From contig NZ_JAAIXZ010000003.1 of the NCBI RefSeq assembly GCF_010894435.1, positions 620,001 to 684,000 of the forward strand: a stretch of 64,000 nucleotides of DNA, in the 5' to 3' direction. How positions within the stretch are numbered: position 1 is the first letter of the stretch; each line of letters begins with the position of its first letter. Shown one piece after another: positions 45,090-52,179 of the stretch. The notes beneath the pieces are model-generated. The model ran no database searches, had not been told where the DNA came from, and saw nothing but the letters and a program-made list of their open reading frames with translations. A program made the position numbers and the translations under genes. This DNA comes from Pyxidicoccus trucidator. GTDB taxonomy: Bacteria; Myxococcota; Myxococcia; Myxococcales; Myxococcaceae.

Positions 45090-46487
45090 ATGTACCTGAG
45101 CAGGATCGAGATCACCAGCATCCGAGGCTTTCGCCCAGGGGAATTGAAAGTCGACCTTGACTTGAGTCGACCTGACGGCCGCTTTGCTGGTTGGACAGTG
45201 CTTGCCGGTCGAAACGGCGCTGGAAAGTCCTCGCTGCTCAAGGCAGTTGCGCTTGTTATTGCGGGTCCGGATGCTGTGCGCGCGCTTCAGCCCAGCCTTT
45301 CGGGTTGGATCCATGCTGAGAAACAAGAGGGCTTGATTGTTGCCAGGGTCGTTCCCGAACCCAAACACGATCGTTTCTTGAATGGTGACTCACCTTCAAA
45401 GTCGTTCAAAGCGCACCTGTCCTTGCTTCAGTTCGAAGCTGGTCCCGAGCCTGCTCTACACTTCGGAAGCAGTCACCCCATGCAGGTCAAGTTCGGGAGC
45501 CAGCAGCCCACCTTGATCAAGGACCCAACAGCATCAACCTCTGAGTTAGAGGATGGACCATGGGCTGTTAACCCGCGTGGTTGGTTCATTGCTGGGTATG
45601 GACCCTATCGGCGTCTCGCCAGCACAGCTGAATCCCAGCACCCAGTAAGTGGAACTCCTCAGGTATCCCGCCTAGCCAGTCTCTTTAGAGAGGATGCTTC
45701 ACTCGTTGAGGCAGTCCAGTGGCTCAAGGAGCACCACTTCCGGGGGTTGGAGGAAAAGCCCGGCGCGAGAGAACTCATTGAGAGCGTGCTGATGCTCTTG
45801 AATGATGGTCTGCTCCCAGACTCGACGCAGGTTTCACGCATCGACTCCGAAGGACTCTGGGTGACACAAGGCGGGCGCACTTTCCCGCTGCGGGACATGA
45901 GTGACGGCTACCGCACTACAGCTGCGCTTGTGCTGGATCTCGCCCGCCAGCTCCAAACGACCTACCGGGAGTTCAGGCTCGAACCCGTCGAACCAGCTCA
46001 ACCGGGGTTGAAATGGCGTGTGCCGTATCCCGGCGTCGTACTCATCGACGAAGTCGAGCTGCACCTGCACGTGTCCTGGCAGCGACGCATCGGTTTCTGG
46101 CTCAAGCAGCACTTCCCCAACATCCAGTTCATCGTCACCACGCACAGCCCCTTCGTCTGCCAGGCTGCGGACCCTAGGGGGCTCATCCGTCTCCCTGCTC
46201 CCGGGGAAGAGCGAACCGCCGAGCACGTGTCCGACGAGCTGTTCCGCACAGTCGTGAACGGCACCGTGGACGAAGCCGTGCTGACGGAGCTCTTTGGCCT
46301 GGAGCACGTTCACTCCGAGGAGTCAGAGAAGCTGCGCACGCGAGTTGCGGAGCTCGAAGTCCGACTCATGGACGGAAAAGCCTCCGAAGAAGAACGTGCG
46401 GAGTTCGAGCGCCTGTCGGCCCAGTTGCCGGATACAGGCAGTGCGCTCGTGGATCGTGCGGTCCGGAGCCTCGGACTCGATAAATGA
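45090..46487 (+). CDS. PtuA-like AAA/ABC ATPase (Septu-type defence candidate)
   Basis: 465 residues. SMC/RecF-like ATPase with Walker A GRNGAGKSS (40-48), an ABC-signature-like MSDGYRT (270-276), Walker B VVLIDEVELHLH (316-327) and H-loop TTHSPF (350-355). The C-terminal ~65 residues are a charged coiled coil. The following gene overlaps by ATGA and encodes an HNH nuclease, the ptuA-ptuB arrangement of Septu and of some retron effectors. The DNA is visibly less GC-rich than the kup gene before it, and codon choice is mixed at the third position, signs of horizontal transfer. No reverse transcriptase or msDNA region is nearby. Confidence 0.8.
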   Translation: MYLSRIEITSIRGFRPGELKVDLDLSRPDGRFAGWTVLAGRNGAGKSSLLKAVALVIAGPDAVRALQPSLSGWIHAEKQEGLIVARVVPEPKHDRFLNGDSPSKSFKAHLSLLQFEAGPEPALHFGSSHPMQVKFGSQQPTLIKDPTASTSELEDGPWAVNPRGWFIAGYGPYRRLASTAESQHPVSGTPQVSRLASLFREDASLVEAVQWLKEHHFRGLEEKPGARELIESVLMLLNDGLLPDSTQVSRIDSEGLWVTQGGRTFPLRDMSDGYRTTAALVLDLARQLQTTYREFRLEPVEPAQPGLKWRVPYPGVVLIDEVELHLHVSWQRRIGFWLKQHFPNIQFIVTTHSPFVCQAADPRGLIRLPAPGEERTAEHVSDELFRTVVNGTVDEAVLTELFGLEHVHSEESEKLRTRVAELEVRLMDGKASEEERAEFERLSAQLPDTGSALVDRAVRSLGLDK

Positions 46488-47206
46488 AGAGGCTGAATCG
46501 TGAGCCGCTCAGTCCCGAGACGATGCAGTTCCTCGCCGAACGGACGCAGAAGGTACTTGCCACCGCTGACCGGATCGAAGAAGCGAGGCGCCTCTGGGAG
46601 CAGAAGGGAAGAGCGTTCAATGAGGTCCGAGAGACGCTCGCGCTAATGGCCTCGGGCCACGAGCGCTGCATGTACTGTGAGGACAGCGCGGGCACGGACA
46701 TCGAGCACTTCTGGCCGAAGGCGGACTATCCGGAGAAGGCGTTCACCTGGACGAACTACCTGCTCGCGTGCAGCACCTGTAACAGCAACAACAAGCGGGA
46801 ACAGTTCCCGGTGGATGCGGCAGGGGCGCCGCTTCTCATCGACCCGACGGTGGAAGAGCCTCGTGAGCACATGGGGCTGTCGGGGCGCACCGGCAAGCTC
46901 GTGCATCGGACGCTTAAGGGAGAGAAGAGCATCGAGGTCTTCGGGTTGGCTCGCTCCACCCTGGAGAAAGGTCGTCGGAATGCCTGGGTCGCGCTGCAAG
47001 CCTTCCTCGTGGCTTATGACCAGGCCTGCGCGCGCCAGGACTGGAAGCACGCATGCGACATTCAACGCACCGTTTGTGGCCATCCCTTCGCGAGTGTCTT
47101 CGGCTGGTTCCTGGATGCCGCAAGGAGCTCGGCCGCGACGGCGCTCATTGATGGGCACTGCCTCGCCGTGCTCGACAAGTACCCCGACATCCAGCATTGG
47201 CTCTGA
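46484..47206 (+). CDS. PtuB-like HNH endonuclease (TIGR02646-like)
   Basis: 240 residues. The HNH/zinc core runs C62-x2-C65, D-I-E-H75, W-x-N91 and C96-x2-C99-N with K104 (CMYCEDSAGTDIEHF...LLACSTCNSNNK), the pattern of the retron/Septu-associated HNH family. A helical C-terminus follows. It overlaps the ATPase by ATGA. In characterised systems the ATPase gates nuclease activity after infection; in the retron Ec78 case the PtuAB effector has been reported to attack tRNA. Two tRNA-like RNA elements start 60 bases downstream. Confidence 0.8.
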   Translation: MKRLNREPLSPETMQFLAERTQKVLATADRIEEARRLWEQKGRAFNEVRETLALMASGHERCMYCEDSAGTDIEHFWPKADYPEKAFTWTNYLLACSTCNSNNKREQFPVDAAGAPLLIDPTVEEPREHMGLSGRTGKLVHRTLKGEKSIEVFGLARSTLEKGRRNAWVALQAFLVAYDQACARQDWKHACDIQRTVCGHPFASVFGWFLDAARSSAATALIDGHCLAVLDKYPDIQHWL

Positions 47207-47265
47207 CCCATCACTTCCACGAGCCTTGGCTTGCGCCGCCCGTGAGTCGCGCGCCACGCTGTGCC

Positions 47266-47359
47266 TGCTCGGGTGGGAGCCGTAGCGCAGCGGTTGTCGC
47301 GCCAGGGCGCCAGATCCTGGAGGACGCCGGTTCGACTCCGGTCGGCTTCCACCCGGGCA
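47266..47359 (+). ncRNA. tRNA-like RNA element 1 with 17-bp extended acceptor stem
   Basis: Folds as a tRNA: D arm with a GG loop (47285-47300), anticodon-like arm CCAGGG/TCCTGG with loop CGCCAGA (47302-47320) and a canonical T arm GCCGG-TTCGACT-CCGGT (47326-47342). The acceptor-like helix, however, runs 17 uninterrupted pairs: 47266-47282 with 47343-47359. No CCA is encoded, position 21 is not A, and position 33 is not T, so it is not a normal tRNA. Shares the D loop and T arm exactly with element 2. Confidence 0.65.
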
Positions 47360-47409
47360 CTTCCCCGCGCTCCGCCTTGCCTTCCGTCACCGTGCCGCCG
47401 TAGTACTCC

Positions 47410-47505
47410 GGTGCTCGGGCGGAGGCTGTAGCGCAGCGGTTGTCGCGCCGCATTGCCTATGCGGAGGACGCCGGTTCGACTCCGGCTGGTCTCCGTCCGG
47501 GCGCC
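47410..47505 (+). ncRNA. tRNA-like RNA element 2 with 19-bp extended acceptor stem
   Basis: Same layout as element 1: identical D-loop stretch GTAGCGCAGCGGTTGTCGCG, anticodon-like arm CCGCA-TTGCCTA-TGCGG (47448-47464; anticodon would be GCC, Gly), and T arm GCCGG-TTCGACT-CCGGC (47470-47486). The terminal stem is 19 pairs (47410-47428 with 47487-47505). Compared with element 1, two stem pairs change on both sides (A-U to G-C, U-A to C-G) and others change to G-U, so the helix is conserved by selection. It lies 25 bases before the zinc-ribbon SDR start. Confidence 0.65.
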
Positions 47506-47530
47506 ACTCACGGCTCAGGACGGGGCGCGG

Positions 47531-48934
47531 ATGAAGAAGGACGAACCAGCGCGCTCTCAGCAGCCGGCGCCAACGCCCACGCCGGAAGACGTGGCCCGCT
47601 GCCTCGACGTGCTGCGCGCGGTGGCGGACCTCCCGGACGACCACCCCCTCCGCCAGACGGTGGAGCGCGCCGCCACCCAGGTCCAGCGGGGCATGAAGAA
47701 GCGCCTGCGCCGGGAGCGCAGCCGCGCCACCAGCGCCTCGGACCGCGCCACCCTCCAGTCCCTCAAGGCCGCCCGCCGCGAGGAGAACGGCGTCCGCGGC
47801 CCCTCCACCTCCATGGACTCTCAGTCCCCCGCCCACCTCGCCCGCTCGCGGCGCTGCTACGTCTGCAAGCAGGGCTTCACGCGGCTCCACCCCGTCTACC
47901 TCTCCCTCTGTCCCGAGTGCGCGGAGCTGAGCGAGTCCCGTCGCGCGCAGCACGTGTCCCTCGCGGGCCGCCGCGCCCTGGTGACGGGCGGCCGGATGAA
48001 GGTGGGCTTCCACGTGGCGCTGCGGCTGCTCCGAGACGGCGCGCACGTCCACGTCACCTCGCGCTTCCCGCACGACGCCGCGCTCCGCTTCTCCCGCGAG
48101 CCCGACTTCGCCGCGTGGCGTGAGCGGCTCGTCCTTCACGAGCTGGATTTGCGCTTCCCCCAGCGCGTCCTCGCCTTCGCCGAGCACCTGGGCGCCACCG
48201 AGCCGCACCTGGACATCCTCGTCAACAACGCCGCCCAGACGGTGCGCCTCACGCCCGAGCAGGGCCACGCGCTGCTCGCCGGGGAGCAGGAGCTGGCGCG
48301 CGCACTCGACGCCGCCACGCGCGCCCGAGTCCACGCGCTCCCGGGCCCTACCTCCCAGGACGCGCTGCCTGTCGCGGGCGCCCTGCCGGACTCCACCGGC
48401 GAGGCCCTCCTCGCCCGGAAGGACTCCCACGCCCTCGCCATCCCCGGCGGGCACGACAACGCCTGGGTGCAGCGGCTGGACGAGGTGCCCCCGGTGGAGG
48501 TGCTGGAGGCGCAGCTGGTCAACGCCATCGCCCCGTTCCTGCTCAACGGGCACCTGAAGCCGCTGCTGCTGCGCTCGCCCTTCCCGGACCGCTACATCGT
48601 CAACGTCTCGGCGGTGGAGGGCCAGTTCGAGCGCCGCGGGAAGACGGTGTTCCACCCGCACACCAACATGGCCAAGGCGGCGCTCAACATGATGACGCGC
48701 ACCTCGGCCGACGATTACGCCCGGGACGGCATCTACATGAACAGCGTGGACCCGGGCTGGGTCTCCAACGAGAACCCCGCCGCCCGGCGCCTACGTATGG
48801 AGGAGGAGGGCTTCTCCCCACCCCTGGACGGGGCCGACGCCGCCGCCCGGGTGTGTGACCCCATCCTCCAGGGACTCCAGGGCCGTCCCCTCTACGGCCG
48901 CTTCCTCAAGGACTTCCGCGAAGCCCCCTGGTAG
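47531..48934 (+). CDS. SDR-fold protein with N-terminal zinc ribbon
   Basis: 467 residues from the ATG at 47531. An N-terminal helical, basic region leads to a four-Cys zinc ribbon (Cys109, 112, 127, 130: CYVC...CPEC). The SDR Rossmann fold follows, with TGGRMKVG (152-159) instead of TG-x3-G-x-G, and NNAA in LVNNAAQT. The active-site region VNVSAVEGQF...HPHTNMAKAALNM keeps Ser and Lys but has Thr at the Tyr position. I have a memory of this HTNMAKAALN form in eukaryotic and bacterial homologues, so it is a real subfamily. Role unknown; the zinc ribbon suggests binding to a partner or nucleic acid. Confidence 0.75.
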   Translation: MKKDEPARSQQPAPTPTPEDVARCLDVLRAVADLPDDHPLRQTVERAATQVQRGMKKRLRRERSRATSASDRATLQSLKAARREENGVRGPSTSMDSQSPAHLARSRRCYVCKQGFTRLHPVYLSLCPECAELSESRRAQHVSLAGRRALVTGGRMKVGFHVALRLLRDGAHVHVTSRFPHDAALRFSREPDFAAWRERLVLHELDLRFPQRVLAFAEHLGATEPHLDILVNNAAQTVRLTPEQGHALLAGEQELARALDAATRARVHALPGPTSQDALPVAGALPDSTGEALLARKDSHALAIPGGHDNAWVQRLDEVPPVEVLEAQLVNAIAPFLLNGHLKPLLLRSPFPDRYIVNVSAVEGQFERRGKTVFHPHTNMAKAALNMMTRTSADDYARDGIYMNSVDPGWVSNENPAARRLRMEEEGFSPPLDGADAAARVCDPILQGLQGRPLYGRFLKDFREAPW

Positions 48935-49302
48935 CCGGCAGACCTACCTGGGACGTCCTCCGGGACTTCGTGTCGTTAAAACCCGAAGAAGCCGCGAGAC
49001 GCGTAAATACGCGGATTCACTCGCGGACACTTGGAAGCCCCTGGGGTGGACCTCGCCCCAGTCTCCCCTTGACTCCCCGCGTCGAGTGAGTAACTCCTCG
49101 CCCGCCGACCCGTAAAGTTCTGCCCAGAGCCGCCCATTATTGCGTCTCAGGCAGAAAATTACCGGCAGGAAGCAACAACTCGGGCTTTTGTACGAGAATA
49201 TTTCCGGGTTACAGAAAAAGTTCTGTACCACCGGAAGCCTGCTCGGTTACAAGTCAGGCAGGTGTCCCCCGACACCCCGTGTCCGAATAGAGGTCAGTCT
49301 CC
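48935..49302. other. Long AT-richer intergenic region
   Basis: About 370 bases before the gene at 49303, with a locally AT-rich stretch around 49140-49250 unlike the surrounding chromosome. A small palindrome GCGTA-AA-TACGC lies at 49001-49012. It probably holds the promoter and a long leader for 49303. No supported gene. Confidence 0.5.
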
Positions 49303-50328
49303 ATGCTCGACGCCAACGCCTTCGCCTCTGCCCCCTCGCTCGTCCCCGCCCGCCCCGCTCGCGGTTCCTGGACGGAGACGCAGGAGCCCCTGCGCTCCCT
49401 CGAGGGCCTGGCGCCGCACACCGTCCTGAGCGCCTCGGAGCTGTACCCGCGCATCTGTGTGAGAGACCCCTACTTCGCGCTGAAGGACGTGACGGTGATG
49501 GGGAAGGGCGAAGTCGTCGCGCGGATTCCGGTGCAGCAGGACCCGGACGCGGAGGCGGGCCCCATCAGCATCGCGGAGTCCGGGCGTCACCTGGCCATCC
49601 TCGGCTCGTGCGCGTCCGCGCTGGTGTCTCCGAAGGACGGCCAGCACTTCTACCTGGCGTGCGGCGCGCGCGGCACGTGGCTGCGCCCGCAGGCGATGGC
49701 CCGCTCCACGGAGCTGCTCTGGGGCCTGGCCCGCGCCGAGTTCACCGGCAAGCGCACCGCCACCGCGCAGACGGTGCTGTCGCTGGAGGACGGCACGCCG
49801 CTGTTCCGCCTGGAGGTGGACTACAACGTCCTCTCCGCCGCCGCCTTCACGCGCCTGTTCGGCGAGGCGCGCGTGGAGATGCGCCGCGAGCCGCGCCGGG
49901 ACGAAGGCGTGCAGCGCACCCCCGAGGAGTGGGCGAAGCTGCGGCAGAACCCGTACAGCAAGCCGCTGGCCCTGCGCGACTGGCGCCCGGACGGCGAGTC
50001 CCTCAACGCCACGCTGGGCCCGGTGACGCCGGAGCTGTGCAAGGGCCACTTCGCCCTGCACCCGGTGATGCCGGTGGCCATCGTCGCCAGCGGCATGACG
50101 CGCGTGGCCACCACGCTGCTGCGCCGCCTCGAGGGTGCGCCCTGGGCCCGCTGCGTCGCGAAGGACGTGCGCCTGTCCGCCAACAACCTCGCCTTCGCCG
50201 GGCAGACGGTGACGTTCGGCGCCGTGCGCCGCTCGCACGAGGGCGCCGACCACGCCTTCACCTGCCAGGCCTCGGTGGGCGAGCGCGTGGTGGCGGAGCT
50301 CGACGTCACCTTCACCCGCGTCGACTGA
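49303..50328 (+). CDS. Conserved hypothetical, possible double-hotdog protein
   Basis: 341 residues, no signal peptide. The part LYPRICVRDPYFALKDVTVMGKGEVVARIPV... with GPISIAESGRHLAILGSCASAL resembles one hotdog fold of acyl-ACP dehydratase/thioesterase type, and the C-terminal LSANNLAFAGQTVTFGAVRRS...VGERVVAELDVTFTRVD a second. This would make it a double-hotdog acyl-processing protein, but I do not see a certain catalytic His/Glu pair. Treat the fold as a hypothesis. Confidence 0.5.
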   Translation: MLDANAFASAPSLVPARPARGSWTETQEPLRSLEGLAPHTVLSASELYPRICVRDPYFALKDVTVMGKGEVVARIPVQQDPDAEAGPISIAESGRHLAILGSCASALVSPKDGQHFYLACGARGTWLRPQAMARSTELLWGLARAEFTGKRTATAQTVLSLEDGTPLFRLEVDYNVLSAAAFTRLFGEARVEMRREPRRDEGVQRTPEEWAKLRQNPYSKPLALRDWRPDGESLNATLGPVTPELCKGHFALHPVMPVAIVASGMTRVATTLLRRLEGAPWARCVAKDVRLSANNLAFAGQTVTFGAVRRSHEGADHAFTCQASVGERVVAELDVTFTRVD

Positions 50329-50334
50329 AGTCCG

Positions 50335-50916
50335 CTACTCCCACTGGATGTCGTAGTCCACGCGGTCCAGCCCGTGGGGCCGGGCCTTCGCGGTGCCCTT
50401 GAGCCCCAGCACCTTCAGCGCGCCGGTGAGGATGCCCTCGTGGTACGCGGGCGGCAGCATGTCGCGGCGCACGCGCAGCGTGCCGGACTTCGGGCTGGTG
50501 GTGCCGTAGTCGCGGCTGCCGTACGAGACGGCCGCGCTGTAGCCCATCTGCGCTCCCGAGAAGAGCTTGTGCGGGTCGCCCCGGGAGATGATGCCGAAGA
50601 TGAGCATGCCCGGCCCGGTGGAGTAGCGCGTCACGCCCGTCTCGCCGCACGCGTGGAACACGGCGTCCTCCGGCCCCACCGTGTCCTCCAGCACGTCCGC
50701 CGCGCGGTAGAGCAGCGTCAGGAAGTCGCGCACCGGGTATGTGCGCAGCTCCGAGTAGTCCCCCGCCAGCGCGCCCACGCGCACCGCCTCCATCCCGGGC
50801 GGGCCGGCGTGTTTCTGGATGAGGTTGAAGACCGTCTTGAAGAACAGCCCCCGCACCGAGTCGCCCGGCTGCGTGACGGCGATGCGCTCGGCCAGCTCGG
50901 TCTTGTTGGACGGCAT
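50335..50916 (-). CDS. DUF2378/TIGR02265-family protein
   Basis: 193 residues from the ATG at 50916 with AGGAG upstream. It matches what I know of the myxobacterial TIGR02265 (DUF2378) family in length and motifs: EAVRVGALAGDYSELRTYPVRDFLTLLYRAADVLE, GVTRYSTGPGMLIFGIIS, and GTLRVRRDMLPPAYHEG. Function is not established; many paralogues occur per genome. Convergent with the preceding gene (6 bases between stops). Confidence 0.8.
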   Translation of the reverse strand: MPSNKTELAERIAVTQPGDSVRGLFFKTVFNLIQKHAGPPGMEAVRVGALAGDYSELRTYPVRDFLTLLYRAADVLEDTVGPEDAVFHACGETGVTRYSTGPGMLIFGIISRGDPHKLFSGAQMGYSAAVSYGSRDYGTTSPKSGTLRVRRDMLPPAYHEGILTGALKVLGLKGTAKARPHGLDRVDYDIQWE

Positions 50917-50990
50917 GACACCACTCCTGCTTCCCGCCCGCGGCCCCACCAGGCAGTGGGCGGGCAGCTTATTCGGAGACTGCCCGTTTT

Positions 50991-51728
50991 CTACACTTCA
51001 TCAAGCAGCATCGGGGCAAAGCGTGCCGCGTCACAGGACGCCAGCACGTACTTCACGCCGGCGCGCTCTCCCGTGAAGCCCGCGGCGATTCCCTCCGCGT
51101 GCAGGTGCCCGTAGACGCACACCTTCGGCGCGAAGGCCTCAATCGGCTCGCTGAACGCGGTGGCCTTCTGGTTCGCGTACACCGGCGGGAAGTGCACCGC
51201 CACCACGCGCACCAGCGGGGTGGGGCTGGCCGCCTCCTTCTTCTTCGCGTCGTCGAAGGACGCCGCCAGTCGGCGCGTCTCGCGCTCCACGTAGCCCAGG
51301 TCCGCCGGCTCGTCGCCCATCTCCCCGCCGGGCATGGGCGGGGCCTCGGGCGCCGTCCACAGCCGGCTGCCCGCAATCACCCACGGGCCCATGACGACGG
51401 CGCTGTTGTGGAGGAAGCCCTCCAGCGTGCGGTACGGCTCCAGCAGCTTGCGCAGCTTGGAGGCGGAGTCGCCCCACCAGTAGTCATGGTTGCCGCGCAC
51501 CAGCACCTTGCGCCCCGGCCGCGCGTCCAGCCACGCCAGGTCCTCCAGCACCTCGTGCGCCCGCGTGCCCCAGGAGATGTCTCCCGCGACGATGACCACG
51601 TCCTCCGGGCGCACCCGCTCGTCCCATGCCCGCTGCAGTGGCAGCGGATGGTCCGTCCACCCGAAGCGGTGCATGTCCTTCTGCCGCGTGGAGGGCAGGT
51701 GCGTGTCGCCAATGCCGAAGAGCCGCAT
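50991..51728 (-). CDS. Metallophosphoesterase (calcineurin-like)
   Basis: 245 residues from the ATG at 51728. The five metal motifs are clear: GDTH (start), VAGDISWG, RGNHDYWWG, AVHFPP and YGHLHAE. This is the cytosolic phosphoesterase class that hydrolyses phosphomonoesters or diesters; substrate unknown. A second in-frame ATG far upstream (51836) only adds low-complexity residues. Confidence 0.92.
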   Translation of the reverse strand: MRLFGIGDTHLPSTRQKDMHRFGWTDHPLPLQRAWDERVRPEDVVIVAGDISWGTRAHEVLEDLAWLDARPGRKVLVRGNHDYWWGDSASKLRKLLEPYRTLEGFLHNSAVVMGPWVIAGSRLWTAPEAPPMPGGEMGDEPADLGYVERETRRLAASFDDAKKKEAASPTPLVRVVAVHFPPVYANQKATAFSEPIEAFAPKVCVYGHLHAEGIAAGFTGERAGVKYVLASCDAARFAPMLLDEV

Positions 51729-52179
51729 GGCCCTCTCATAGCGGAAGCCCTCGCCCCTGTCGGCACTCCATCCTCGCGCCGGGTGCTCCCGCACGCACCC
51801 CGGAGGAGCAGGCCCCCGCCCTGCTTCCGGCTTCACTCCAAAAAATGAGAAATACGGGAAGAGCGTAAAGATAAGTTACGTTCCACCTGTCCCGAAATGC
51901 GTCAGTGCGACACGGAGGGGCCATACGGGTTTCTCCGCGAAGCTGACCCAGGGGGGCTGGCGCCCTGTTTCCAAGGGCTTGCGAGGCTTCTTCGCCCCCG
52001 GGCCCGGCGGATTTCTTGACAGGCATGTGGAGCATGGATGCTCCACATGGAGTCCGGAAATAGAGATTTCTCGGGGAGAGCGAGGCTGGCACGCATGCTG
52101 CTCAAGGCCCGCCCCTGCGCCGCTCCCGGAAGTGGGGGCGGACCGTGGAGCTGCTGACCCCCCTCGAAGGAGTTCCAAC
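51729..52179. other. Divergent intergenic region before the amidase gene
   Basis: About 450 bases. Contains the promoter-like TTGACA and large palindrome at 52016-52048 for the amidase. Nothing else coding is supported. Confidence 0.6.
52016..52048 (+). promoter_or_regulatory. TTGACA with overlapping 11-bp perfect palindrome
   Basis: TTGACA (52016-52021) is followed at once by ATGTGGAGCAT (52025-52035) and its perfect complement ATGCTCCACAT (52038-52048), spacer 2 bases. The palindrome covers the spacer and -10 region of the implied promoter, so a dimeric regulator bound there would repress. No good -10 hexamer is seen, and the start codon is 132 bases on, so a long leader is implied. Confidence 0.5.

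Noticed and set aside
45090-47206. Retron with reverse transcriptase
   Set aside because: ATPase and HNH effector types match, but no reverse transcriptase gene or inverted-repeat msr/msd region is present within the window.
47276-47494. Two ordinary tRNA genes
   Set aside because: Acceptor pairing does not stop at 7 bp, CCA is absent, A21 missing, and copy 1 has a non-standard anticodon loop without T33. Reported instead as tRNA-like RNAs.
47062-47511. Minus-strand open frames across the tRNA-like elements
   Set aside because: Repeated peptide (RSRTGVL) merely reflects the duplicated RNA elements; no start signals.
48961-49020. Mobile-element end or riboswitch in the AT-richer leader
   Set aside because: Only a 5-bp palindrome is visible; no terminal inverted repeats, target duplication or known aptamer pattern recognised.
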